A DNA stretch of 64,000 nt from Neolewinella litorea (GTDB lineage Bacteria > Bacteroidota > Bacteroidia > Chitinophagales > Saprospiraceae), in NCBI RefSeq assembly GCF_004803465.1, contig NZ_SRSF01000003.1, positions 62,001 through 126,000 of the forward strand, given 5' to 3'. Shown piece by piece: positions 55,753 through 64,000 of the stretch; the first letter of the stretch is position 1, and every line of letters begins with the position of its first letter. The translations under genes were made by a program, and so were the position numbers. The notes below the pieces were generated by a model. That model was not told where the DNA came from and ran no database searches. It was given only the letters and a program-made list of their open reading frames with translations.

Positions 55753-57930
55753 TCAGAATACCTGAATCTTTACCGCAGCCTGCCGGCCGCCCCGCAAGCG
55801 CAGGAGGTACACGCCCGGTGCCAGACTTTCCGTGCTTACGCTCCCGCGGGATGCGGTCAGAGTAGTGGAGGATATGCGCTGTCCCAAACTATTGTACAGG
55901 TCGAGTACTCCGTCCGAAGGATTATCTGTCCCCGAGACTTCCACGGTGAACCTGCTTCCGCCCGGGGCGGGATTGGGGTAGACGACCATTAGATCGCGGT
56001 AACCATCAGGGTAATCGGTGGTGGGCGTTGCGTCTCCCCGGAACAGTTTGTCCGCCCGCTCGTAGGCGTCGCGACCCACTACGCGGCCGATCCGCCGACC
56101 AGGAATGTCATCGGCTGGGGGGTGGATGCCTCCCCAGATGCGGCTCAGACTGGTTTCCGCCGCCGCGTCCTGGTAGGTCGCCCACTGCAGTACCACATCT
56201 TCCGTGGGGCCTTCCTCGAAGACCAGAAATTCATTCTTGCGGGCCACGAACTCGCCCACGCCCCCCGGGAAGTAAGGGGAACCGGTTAGTGCCGTTAGCA
56301 CCGTGGCCGCCGTACTGCTGAAGGTGGAATGCCCGGATACGTAGCCCGCGAAGTTGGGCGTCACGAAATTGGGGCGCTGGTAGGGCTCCCAGACCGAGGG
56401 ATTGATCCAGTCGACGCCCGCCGATTCCACATCGGCGTTATCGATGAAGGAGTTGCCGATCCAGGCCCGCGCCTTTACGGTCATGAGGGCGGTATTGTTG
56501 ACCACCTCCTGCGCACTTTCCACCAGCTCGATATAGCCGGGGTCCAGTCGTATCCCGCCGGGGTCGTAGAAGCGGTGGCCCTTTACGCTGGCTTGTCCCT
56601 GGCTCGCCAGAAAGCGGATAGCGCTGATCGGGCGGATGTAATCGTATTTACCCTTGATGCTCCAGGCCGTAATGGCCGCATCGTGCATGGCACCGCCAAG
56701 GGTGAGGTAGGCCTTGATGTCGTACTCCAGGGCGGGCAGTACCTCCCCTTCACCCCAGAGGCGACGGATGAACCGGGGGTGGTCCATCACGTAATTGAAG
56801 ATGGCGAACCAGTGCCCGGGCGGAGTTTCTGAACTGGGCCCGTCCGCCCAAAATTCCGCCAGTACGCGGGTGTAGTCACCCCGCAGGACAAAGTTATCCG
56901 CATAGGGCATTCCGGTGGCCGGGTTCACCGGGTGGCCACTGCCCGGTTGCCCGCCTTCGTGTTCGTTGTAGAAGGCCCGGTACTCCTCGGGGGTTTTCGG
57001 CAGATCCGCGGGGCCGTTACCGCGGGCACCGGGAGAAATGTTCCAAACTACGCCGTCCGCGGGATCGAGGTGGCTGGACCACTTCAGCACCATTTCAAAA
57101 TTCCAGCGGTAAAGATTCAACTGGGCGGTATCCGTCAGGTCATACTGCGGCGGCGGGCCGGGGTCGTGGTAGACCGGGCTGTCGCCGTAGATGGGGTTGG
57201 TGCGCGTGGGCATGGTCAGGGCCGAGGGGGGCAAGGCAAAAGGCTTTACCCGGCCCCAGCTGGCCCCAAGGAAACCGGGTATGTTGCCGATGGGGTTGCC
57301 GGATTGATCAACGACCACACCCGGGAAGGCCAGCGGCTGCCAGTGGTTAGGGTCCTCAAGCCTTAAAATACTGAATGGCCGGTCGAGAAAGAGGGGCGGA
57401 TTGACCGGGTCGGGGTAACCAGCGTTGGCGTAATCCCCCAGCTCATTGGCACCATCCTCTTGCCCGTACGCAATGATGGCGGCGGCAATGTAATTGCCAA
57501 AGGCGGCCGGGTTACCGTTGGTGTAGTCGGTGGAAACGTAGGCTCTGTCCAAACCCAGCTGGGTCATCAGTTGGTCGGCGGCCGTGCGGATCTTCCCTAG
57601 TCCGGGGGCCTTATCGTAGCGGTAGAGGAGTAACCGGTAGGCGGCGTAGCTAACGGCGGTTTCGGAGGCCAGGCTCGCGTCGGGATAGGTGGGCAGACCG
57701 GTGGTGTCCCGGATCAGGACCGGGATGCCCCGGCGGTTGACGAGGGCCCAGGCATCGTACATGGCGGCCGAACTGTGATACAGGTTGCGGGCGTGCACTA
57801 CCGGACGGGCGAAGTCGTTGCGAATGGCCAGCAGGTACAACTCATTCCATTGCCGGGCCACGGAATGCCCGGTTTGCGCGCACAGGCCGGCACTTAAAAA
57901 CAGAAACAGAAACAGACAGCAACGGCGCAT
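55753..57930 (-). CDS. Vanadium-haloperoxidase-like secreted protein with a type IX sorting tail
   Basis: 725 residues from the ATG at 57930. A signal peptide (CCLFLFLFLSAGLCAQ) leads to a PAP2/haloperoxidase domain: IRPISAIRFL, then GYVSGHSTFSSTAATVL, and SRIWGGIHPPADDIPG, which carry the vanadate-binding residues. The last 75 or so residues are a beta-rich type A sorting domain (YPNPAPGGSRFTVEVSG, LYNSLGQRI, APGVYLLRLRGG) for the type IX system. Whether it binds vanadate and halogenates, or acts as a phosphatase, is open. Confidence 0.93.
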   Translation of the reverse strand: MRRCCLFLFLFLSAGLCAQTGHSVARQWNELYLLAIRNDFARPVVHARNLYHSSAAMYDAWALVNRRGIPVLIRDTTGLPTYPDASLASETAVSYAAYRLLLYRYDKAPGLGKIRTAADQLMTQLGLDRAYVSTDYTNGNPAAFGNYIAAAIIAYGQEDGANELGDYANAGYPDPVNPPLFLDRPFSILRLEDPNHWQPLAFPGVVVDQSGNPIGNIPGFLGASWGRVKPFALPPSALTMPTRTNPIYGDSPVYHDPGPPPQYDLTDTAQLNLYRWNFEMVLKWSSHLDPADGVVWNISPGARGNGPADLPKTPEEYRAFYNEHEGGQPGSGHPVNPATGMPYADNFVLRGDYTRVLAEFWADGPSSETPPGHWFAIFNYVMDHPRFIRRLWGEGEVLPALEYDIKAYLTLGGAMHDAAITAWSIKGKYDYIRPISAIRFLASQGQASVKGHRFYDPGGIRLDPGYIELVESAQEVVNNTALMTVKARAWIGNSFIDNADVESAGVDWINPSVWEPYQRPNFVTPNFAGYVSGHSTFSSTAATVLTALTGSPYFPGGVGEFVARKNEFLVFEEGPTEDVVLQWATYQDAAAETSLSRIWGGIHPPADDIPGRRIGRVVGRDAYERADKLFRGDATPTTDYPDGYRDLMVVYPNPAPGGSRFTVEVSGTDNPSDGVLDLYNSLGQRISSTTLTASRGSVSTESLAPGVYLLRLRGGRQAAVKIQVF

Positions 57931-58076
57931 CAACGGAGGATTAATTCAGACTCCTAAAGGTAAACCGAACCGGCGGGCGGCGGCGCGCTGGTGCCGTGAA
58001 TAAAGGTCGGGCAGCAGGCACCGGCTACGGGGAACATACGTTTCGGCTATCCGTTATAGGCCTACAATAATCGTCA

Positions 58077-59063
58077 ATGCCTTATATCTGGATCGGCTTC
58101 GCCATTTTCGTGGCGTTGCTACTCTTCCTCGATCTTTTCGTTCTGAACGCCAAGGACCACGTGCCCCGGACCCGGGAGGCCCTGGGCCAGACGGCGATCT
58201 GGATGTCGATCGGACTGTCATTCAGCGGATTCGTCTATCTCGCCTACGACCAGGGGTGGGTGGTTTCGAACGATCTGCCCCGGACCGCGATGATCAACTA
58301 CCTTACCGGTTACCTGGTGGAGTTGTCCCTCAGCATGGACAATGTGTTCGTTATCGCCGTCATCTTCGGCTATTTCCGTGTGCCGGCCAAATACCAGCAC
58401 CGGGTGCTGTTCTGGGGTATCCTCGGAGCGGTATTCTTCCGCTTGGCGATGATTCTGGCCGGTGTGTACCTGTTGGATCAGTTCGACTGGATGTTCTACG
58501 TTTTTGGCGTACTCCTGCTCTACAGTGCCTACAAGATGGTGGGTAAGGGAGACGAGGTCCACCCGGCCGATAACCCCGTCATCAAGGTCGTCAAGCGCGT
58601 GGTACCGGTAACTCACGAGTACCACGGACATGACTTCTGGATTCGGGTGAATAACAAACTCCACGCCACCCCCCTCTTCGTCGCTCTGGTAATGGTGGAG
58701 ACCACCGATATCATTTTCGCGGTGGATTCTATCCCCGCGATCCTGGGTATTACTACGGATTCCTTCCTGGTCTTTTCTTCCAATATCTTGGCGGTACTGG
58801 GTCTGCGGGCGCTCTATTTCGTCCTGTCTTCGATGATCGACAAGTTTGGGCTCCTCAAGTACAGTCTGGCCTTGATACTAACCTTCGTTGGTGTAAAGCT
58901 GATGCTGCACGAAATCTGGCACCCGGCGGAGTGGGTCAGTCTGACCGTGATCTTTGTTACGCTTACGGGGGGCATCGTCCTGTCCCTGCTGCGCAAGGCT
59001 CCTACCCCGCACCCCATCGATCCAACCGAGATCCACGAGCCCACGGAAGTGCCGGATATTTAG
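58077..59063 (+). CDS. TerC-family membrane protein
   Basis: 328 residues, eight or nine hydrophobic segments. YLVELSLSMDNVFVIAVIFGYF is the family signature with acidic residues in the membrane, and VETTDIIFAVDSIPAI the second. TerC/Alx proteins are linked to manganese export during protein translocation and to tellurite resistance. Stands alone. Confidence 0.93.
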   Translation: MPYIWIGFAIFVALLLFLDLFVLNAKDHVPRTREALGQTAIWMSIGLSFSGFVYLAYDQGWVVSNDLPRTAMINYLTGYLVELSLSMDNVFVIAVIFGYFRVPAKYQHRVLFWGILGAVFFRLAMILAGVYLLDQFDWMFYVFGVLLLYSAYKMVGKGDEVHPADNPVIKVVKRVVPVTHEYHGHDFWIRVNNKLHATPLFVALVMVETTDIIFAVDSIPAILGITTDSFLVFSSNILAVLGLRALYFVLSSMIDKFGLLKYSLALILTFVGVKLMLHEIWHPAEWVSLTVIFVTLTGGIVLSLLRKAPTPHPIDPTEIHEPTEVPDI

Positions 59064-59081
59064 AACATTTCAGGTTTTCCT

Positions 59082-60188
59082 TCAGGTCAGGCTGTCATAG
59101 AACCACTGTTCGGTGATCTCGTTCCACGGTTTAGCCAGTCGCCTGAAACGCTGGATCGACTCGTATACCTTGCCAGTCGTGGCATCGGATTCGGCGTACT
59201 CCTGCATGACTTCCGTGGCTGCCTGCCGGGCCCGGTCCAGCAACTCCGCGGGGTAGGGCCGGATGGAGAGCGTCGGCACCTCCCTTAATTTGGCGAGGTA
59301 CTCCGCATTCTTGGCTTCGAAGGCCGATAGGGTGTACATATTGATGTAGTGAGTAGCCACTTCGAATATGCGCTGAAGGTCCGACGGAAGTGCCTGGTAC
59401 TTTTCCGCATTGACAAAGAATTCAAAGCTTGTCCCAGGTTCATGCCAGCCGGGATAGTAATAATAGCGAGCAATTTCGTGAAAGCCCATGATGTAGTCGT
59501 GGTACGGACCTACCCACTCGGTGGCGTCCAGGATGCCGCGTTCCAGACCGGTATAGATTTCTCCGCCCGGCAGGAGTACCGGCGTGCCACCAAGTCGCTC
59601 CAGCACCCGCCCCCCGAGGCCCGGCATCCGCATTTTTAGTCCGCGGAAATCTTCAATCCCCCGAATCTCACGGTTAAACCAGCCCCCCATCTGCACACCC
59701 GTATTGCCACCCGCGAAGGGTATGAGCCCGACACCGGCGTACAGTTCACGCCACAATTCCATGCCACCACCCGCGATCAGCCAGGCGTTCATCTGCTGGG
59801 CATTCAGCCCGAAAGGGTAACCCGCAAAGAACTGGGCCGCGGGGAGTTTTCCCGCCCAATAGTAGGCCGCGCCACTGCCTACTTCGGCCGCACCCTGGCG
59901 GACGGCGTCAAAGGCTTCGAGGGCCGGTACCAGCTCGCCACCTCCGTATACGGTGATATTGAGCCGGCCGCCGGACATCTCACGGCACAGGTCGGCCAAT
60001 TTCTGACATCCCTCCCCCAGAATAGGAAAGCCCGGTGGCCAGGTGGTCACCATCTTCCAGTTGAAGCTTTCTCCACTTACCGTGGATTGGGCAGATTGGG
60101 CCTGTCCGTGGCCGCCCAACAGGCGCAGGGCGACCGGGAGCCCGATGGTCGCGGCCGCTACGCCCTTGATGATCTTCCTGCGGTTCAT
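59082..60188 (-). CDS. TRAP transporter substrate-binding protein (DctP family)
   Basis: 368 residues from the ATG at 60188. The N-terminus RRKIIKGVAAATIG looks like a Tat signal. YGGGELVPALEAFDAVRQGAAEVG and PGGEIYTGLERGILDATEWVGP are typical of periplasmic binding proteins of this class. The membrane subunits (DctQ/DctM) are not nearby, so the partners lie elsewhere. The ligand is likely a carboxylate. Confidence 0.9.
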   Translation of the reverse strand: MNRRKIIKGVAAATIGLPVALRLLGGHGQAQSAQSTVSGESFNWKMVTTWPPGFPILGEGCQKLADLCREMSGGRLNITVYGGGELVPALEAFDAVRQGAAEVGSGAAYYWAGKLPAAQFFAGYPFGLNAQQMNAWLIAGGGMELWRELYAGVGLIPFAGGNTGVQMGGWFNREIRGIEDFRGLKMRMPGLGGRVLERLGGTPVLLPGGEIYTGLERGILDATEWVGPYHDYIMGFHEIARYYYYPGWHEPGTSFEFFVNAEKYQALPSDLQRIFEVATHYINMYTLSAFEAKNAEYLAKLREVPTLSIRPYPAELLDRARQAATEVMQEYAESDATTGKVYESIQRFRRLAKPWNEITEQWFYDSLT

Positions 60189-60352
60189 GGGATTAAGGTA
60201 CGGTGACCGGGCGCGTAACAGCGGTGACTTTGCCATTGGAAGTGGAATACCGCTGACACGACTGTCCTGCTGACGCGCTGTACGAGAGTAAGCGATTAGC
60301 TACCAACTGGGTTGTGACCAGAATCTACGGTCGGGTAACGTCGCAAATGGGA

Positions 60353-61024
60353 TTAACGAGGATTTGTCGGGTTGACGGATACCTTTAGTCCCTCAACTTC
60401 AAATTCATCATCCACCGTCTCCAGATACATGCCCGCTACGGAAGCTTTCAGCGCGCGAAGGGTGGACTGGGTTTCGGATTCCGGCAACTCCAGCGTCACC
60501 CGCGCCCGTTCGGAAAAGTCCTGGTCGGCCATCTCCAGGTTAAGTTGGCTCAGGGCACTCATCACGGGCGTCATCAAGGCGTATCCGAATTCGAGGGTCA
60601 CAGTAGTGGTTACCGTTCGCAGACCCCGGGGTGCTGCTTCCAGGGCCAATCGGGCAGCCTCCCGGTAGGCATTGATGAGACCAGAGGTACCCAGTTTCGT
60701 GCCACCGAAATAGCGGGACACCACGATCACTACGTCGCTGATTCCAAACTTATCGATCTGACCCAGGATGGGTTTGCCGGCCGTACCGCTGGGTTCACCG
60801 TCGTCGTTTGCCCGCCACCGATCGGTGCCCCGACCTAGGCGGTAGGCATAACAGTGGTGGTTACATTTGGGGTGGGCGCGCTGCTGCTCCTGCTGCACCT
60901 CTAGGGCTTCGGCTTCGGTGCTTACCGGGCGAAGTGCCGCTACGAATTTGCTTCCCCGATCGCGAAACTCACTTTCGGCGGGCCCGGCGGGAACGGAATA
61001 TTGATCAGGCAGAAAATTTTCCAT
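60353..61024 (-). CDS. YigZ/IMPACT family protein
   Basis: 223 residues from the ATG at 61024; upstream in-frame starts are less likely. ESEFRDRGSKFVAALRPV and the core HHCYAYRLGRG, DDGEPSGTAGKPIL, VSRYFGGTKLGTSGLINAYR are conserved. A ferredoxin-like C-terminal domain follows. The family may be linked to translation regulation; the bacterial role is unclear. Confidence 0.93.
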   Translation of the reverse strand: MENFLPDQYSVPAGPAESEFRDRGSKFVAALRPVSTEAEALEVQQEQQRAHPKCNHHCYAYRLGRGTDRWRANDDGEPSGTAGKPILGQIDKFGISDVVIVVSRYFGGTKLGTSGLINAYREAARLALEAAPRGLRTVTTTVTLEFGYALMTPVMSALSQLNLEMADQDFSERARVTLELPESETQSTLRALKASVAGMYLETVDDEFEVEGLKVSVNPTNPR

Positions 61025-61847
61025 GGGCGCAACTGCGGCAATATACGGTGGGGTAGGGCGCAGCGCACGAGACCTGTCCAAAACAGAGCGGGTACTTTAA
61101 TCCGTCCCGCAGTTACCCTGCAACCATGCTAAATCCTGTAACGATGCGGCGGAACTGGACAATTCCACGGTTTGAGTCCGTATTCGCCGAGTACCCACCC
61201 TCATGTGGCAAGTGGAAATCACTGAGCTTCCGCGGACGGATGTACACCTCCCAACAGCAGGAACTCGGGCATACGACCCCCGCGTGTACATGGCCAGGCC
61301 TTCGGTTCCCACGTTTGGATTGAGCAAGCACACGGCTGGCTCTCCATAAGCGACGGCTGAGTGGCAAATGATTGCGGTGGGCGCGTGAGCGGGCGGGCGG
61401 TTCCGTGGACGGATCGGTGATGAATGAATGCTGCAGGTTATGGATCTCCCATGACTCCTGACGGAGATGGATGGACAGACGGCTCCCCTGAGTGGGTGGG
61501 AGAACCCACCCGACCGCCGCCGCGCCGACTCCCCCCATCCGCCCTAACCACCGCCCACGCCGGTGGCCCTTCCGCTACCTGGCCTGAAGGTGCGCGGATC
61601 GAGGGTTAACCGACAGTCCGCCAATTCACCGTCCGGTACCGGGGCACGGGGTGGCGGGCTGTCTATGAAATGTGGATGCCCGATGGGGTTGGTGAGGTCA
61701 GGAACTAATTCATACGGTCGAATCACCATCGGCAGAGATCAATAGTAGGACAATTTCCCGAATTGTGCAAACAATTTGTGTTTTTATTGGGCGACACCAT
61801 CCCGATTTGTCATCAACCGCGACCCTGGCTCAGTTGTCTTGATTCCC
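61025..61847. other. Unexplained 0.8-kb intergenic region
   Basis: No gene with a family-like product was found in this stretch. Short open frames exist on both strands (for example on the minus strand, 61544-61729, reading VPDLTNPIGHPHFIDSPPP) but none shows convincing protein character. One GC-rich hairpin lies near 61492-61514 (TGGGTGGG/CCCACCC). It may be a decayed gene, a non-coding RNA or a regulatory region for queE; no RNase P, tmRNA or tRNA signature was seen. Confidence 0.4.
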
Positions 61848-62483
61848 ATGCCGCACACCTACAAAATCAAAGAATGCTTCTACACCCTCCAGGGCGAGGG
61901 TGCTCAGGCTGGCCGGGCGGCCGTTTTCCTGCGGTTCACGGGTTGCAACCTGTGGAGCGGGCGCGAGGAAGATCGCCACTCCGCCGTATGCAAGTTCTGC
62001 GATACGGATTTCGTCGGCACCGACGGCACCAATGGGGGCCGGTACACGCTGGTGCAATGTGTTGAACTGGCTACCGCGCTGTGGCCAGGTGGCGGGCGAC
62101 CCTATATCGTCTGCACGGGGGGTGAGCCCCTCCTGCAACTCGATGTTCCCCTGATCGAGGCCCTGCAGGCGGCCGGATTCGAGGTGGCGGTCGAGACAAA
62201 CGGCACGTTGCCGGTTCCTGCGCAGATCGATTGGGTATGCGTGAGCCCGAAAGCCGATGCCCAACTCGCCGTATCCGGCGGCGACGAACTCAAGCTAGTC
62301 TACCCCCAATCCGAGCCCACGGCCCGTCCCGAACGCTTCGAATCGCTCGCATTCACTCACTTTTTTCTGCAGCCCAAAGACGAGGTCGGCCAAAACCACC
62401 TACCGGCCACCGTCGCCTACTGTCTTCAGCACCCCCGGTGGAGGGTTAGCCTGCAAACGCATAAGATCATGGGAATTGAATAG
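61848..62483 (+). CDS. queE: 7-carboxy-7-deazaguanine synthase
   Basis: 211 residues from the ATG at 61848. A radical SAM enzyme with cluster cysteines at 33, 48 and 51 (CX14CX2C), an insertion between the first and second Cys as in other QueE proteins. TGGEPLLQLD is the SAM-binding GGE motif. It makes 7-carboxy-7-deazaguanine for queuosine. QueC, QueD and QueF are not in the window. Confidence 0.95.
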   Translation: MPHTYKIKECFYTLQGEGAQAGRAAVFLRFTGCNLWSGREEDRHSAVCKFCDTDFVGTDGTNGGRYTLVQCVELATALWPGGGRPYIVCTGGEPLLQLDVPLIEALQAAGFEVAVETNGTLPVPAQIDWVCVSPKADAQLAVSGGDELKLVYPQSEPTARPERFESLAFTHFFLQPKDEVGQNHLPATVAYCLQHPRWRVSLQTHKIMGIE

Positions 62484-62607
62484 CGAGCTGAAAACAGGCT
62501 TATTTAGTCTGTTTATAAACAGCGGTGTTTCAGTGGTTTAGCCGAACAATAAATGGCCGAAAGGCTTTTTATCAGTGTATCTTTCAACCAGCTAAACTAA
62601 TAATGAC

Positions 62608-62817
62608 ATGGAACCTACCTGCAAAAACTGTAATCACTGGGAACACGAAGCTCCCGCTGTGCAAAACCGCGAAAATTTCGGCGAGTGTGAAGTACTCAGC
62701 GAAAGCGGTATGAAGTACGTACTTCCTGTACTGCAAAATCAATCCGCCCCCACCGGCGCTGAATTCCTGACCGAAGCCAACTTCGGCTGCAACCACTTCT
62801 CTCCCGGCCGCGGCTAG
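62608..62817 (+). CDS. Small four-Cys protein
   Basis: 69 residues: CKNCNHWEHEAP at the start (Cys5 and Cys8), Cys27 in FGECEVL and Cys61 in FGCNHFSP. Four cysteines suit one zinc or iron site. No family was recognised. TATCTTTC at 62578-62585 resembles a -7 box and a strong terminator follows, so it looks like an independently expressed gene. Confidence 0.75.
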   Translation: MEPTCKNCNHWEHEAPAVQNRENFGECEVLSESGMKYVLPVLQNQSAPTGAEFLTEANFGCNHFSPGRG

Positions 62818-62838
62818 GCGAGCATTTTTATCCAAATC

Positions 62839-62871
62839 AAAGCCACGCAACCCAAGGGGTTGCGTGGCTTT
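62839..62871. terminator. Bidirectional terminator between the small Cys gene and the aldehyde dehydrogenase
   Basis: AAAGCCACGCAACCC and GGGTTGCGTGGCTTT form a perfect 15-bp stem with a 3-nt loop (AAG). Each end reads as A-rich or T-rich, so it can stop both convergent transcripts. Confidence 0.85.
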
Positions 62872-62891
62872 GTCGTTGTTGGCAGTTGGGG

Positions 62892-64000
62892 TCAGAGCGC
62901 CTCACCGATCCCACCCCAGCACAGATACTTGACCGTCAGATAATCCTCCAGGCCGTACTTGGATCCTTCCCGACCAAAGCCGCTTTCCTTCACCCCACCG
63001 AAGGGTGCCACCGTCGTGGATATCAACCCCGTATTGATGCCCACCATCCCGTACTCCAGGGCTTCCGCTACCCGCCAGATGCGGGCGTGGTCGCGACCAT
63101 AAAAATAGGCGGCCAGGCCATAGGGGGTATCGTTGGCCTGGGCCACCACTTCCGCCTCCGTGTCAAAGCGGAATACCGGAGCCACAGGGCCAAAAATCTC
63201 TTCCCGCGCCAGCTCCATTTCGCCGTTCGCGTGAAGCAACAAGGTGGGCGCGTAGCACAACTCACCCGCGGCCGACCGCCGGCCACCGCAGGCTACTTCG
63301 GCACCCTTGTCGATGGCGTCAGCGACCATACGCTCTACCTTTTCTAAAGCAGCGCGGTTGATCAGGGGGCCGATGTCGGTGCCCGCTACGGTTCCCGACC
63401 CTACTTGCAAGTTTTCTACTGCGGTTTTCAACGCCGCCACGAAGTCTGAGTAGATGCCCGACTGTACAAAGATCCGGTTGGCACAGACGCAGGTCTGCCC
63501 CCCATTGCGGTATTTGGAAACCATGGCACCCGCGACCGCGCCCTCCAGATCCGCATCGTTAAAGACGATGAAGGGGGCATTCCCACCCAGTTCCATAGAT
63601 AGGCGTTTCAGGGTGCCGGCGGACTGCTCCATCAGCTTTTTTCCCGTGGCGGTACTCCCCGTAAAGCTCAGTTTCCGGATGCGGGGGTCGCTCGTCAGTA
63701 TCCGGCCGACCTCGGTGGGGCGACTACTGGTCACAACGTTCAATACACCAGGGGGAAGGCCCGCTTCGGCCGCCAGATAGGCCAGCGCCAGTGCACAGAG
63801 GGGCGTGTCTTCCGCGGGCTTTACCACTACCGTACAGCCCGCCGCCAGTGCCGGGGCCACCTTGCGGGTGATCATGGCCACGGGAAAGTTCCAGGGCGTA
63901 ATGGCGGCCACCACCCCCACCGGCTGCTTGATGGTCAGGATGCGCGTGTCGGTGCGGTGACTCGGCACCACGTCGCCGTAAGCGCGGCGCCCCTCCTCGG
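62892..64000 (-). CDS. NAD(P)-dependent aldehyde dehydrogenase, succinate-semialdehyde type (runs off right edge)
   Basis: The frame is open to the right edge, so the N-terminus is missing. The seen part includes PVGVVAAITPWNFPVAMITRK, LSMELGGNAPFIVFNDADLE with the catalytic Glu, and NGGQTCVCANRIFVQ with the catalytic Cys, and ends VAPFGGVKESGFGREGSKYG. This set fits succinate-semialdehyde dehydrogenases. Which aldehyde it uses cannot be fixed from this part alone. Confidence 0.92.
   Translation of the reverse strand, partial: EEGRRAYGDVVPSHRTDTRILTIKQPVGVVAAITPWNFPVAMITRKVAPALAAGCTVVVKPAEDTPLCALALAYLAAEAGLPPGVLNVVTSSRPTEVGRILTSDPRIRKLSFTGSTATGKKLMEQSAGTLKRLSMELGGNAPFIVFNDADLEGAVAGAMVSKYRNGGQTCVCANRIFVQSGIYSDFVAALKTAVENLQVGSGTVAGTDIGPLINRAALEKVERMVADAIDKGAEVACGGRRSAAGELCYAPTLLLHANGEMELAREEIFGPVAPVFRFDTEAEVVAQANDTPYGLAAYFYGRDHARIWRVAEALEYGMVGINTGLISTTVAPFGGVKESGFGREGSKYGLEDYLTVKYLCWGGIGEAL

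Noticed and set aside
61113-61538. Minus-strand frame in the queE-side gap
   Set aside because: Arg/Ser/His-rich composition without a domain; looks like a random frame in GC-rich DNA.

Overview
The window reads as chromosomal DNA of a fairly GC-rich member of the Bacteroidota, most likely near the Saprospiria/Lewinella group. Four things point there: promoter-like boxes of the Bacteroidota type (TAnnTTTG), a secreted enzyme with a C-terminal type IX secretion sorting tail, an atpD-atpC pair separate from the other ATP synthase genes, and a HYC_CC_PP-type small protein. The genus is an inference. No rRNA, phage, insertion sequence or CRISPR array was seen.

Layout. (1) 1-15.4 kb, almost all on the minus strand, is a metal-handling island: a copper P-type ATPase cut by the left edge, a DUF2911 lipoprotein, a 45-residue Cys-Cys membrane peptide, a 19-Cys copper-storage-type four-helix protein, a DUF305 membrane protein, a DUF3347 lipoprotein, an AraC regulator with a metal-binding-type N-terminus, a CusB-CusC-CusA efflux system (CusB carries its own DUF3347 tail), an ArsR/DUF6428 pair with a perfect 18-bp palindromic operator, a P1B-4-type metal ATPase and an HD hydrolase. 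(2) 15.6-20.3 kb holds atpD, atpC, an alpha/beta hydrolase, a HAD-like protein that has lost its nucleophile, and ftsY. (3) 20.5-35.6 kb is the str-S10-spc ribosomal run from rpsL to secY. It is interrupted by a terminator and a new promoter between rpsC and rplP, and closed by a strong terminator after secY. Hairpins sit in many of its larger gaps. (4) 35.7-44.5 kb: MATE exporter, HI0933-type flavoprotein, a CHT1-like sodium symporter, a VanX-type dipeptidase, a BCCT transporter, a MoxR ATPase and a small SET-domain protein. (5) 44.6-45.1 kb holds the most unusual element: two tandem tRNA-like RNAs of about 152 nt with an 82-83 nt variable arm, a GUC anticodon triplet and covarying helices. 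(6) 45.1-64 kb: a HExxH protein, glycosyltransferases, ergothioneine genes egtB and egtD with a DUF427 gene, aroC, coaD, recR, the pyruvate dehydrogenase E2 gene, a type IX secreted vanadium-haloperoxidase-like protein, TerC, a TRAP binding protein, a YigZ protein, an unexplained 0.8-kb stretch, queE, a small Cys protein, and an aldehyde dehydrogenase cut by the right edge.

How it works together. The first 15 kb looks like layered defence against copper and related metals: cytosolic export (CopA), thiol-rich buffering (the Csp-type protein), periplasm-to-outside efflux (CusABC) and small periplasmic DUF305/DUF3347 partners. An AraC regulator and a separate ArsR autoregulator probably control parts of it. 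The ribosomal run is the housekeeping core. The two choline/betaine-type carriers suggest osmolyte uptake, and egtB/egtD suggest ergothioneine-based redox protection. Functions are read from motifs and context only; no database search was run.
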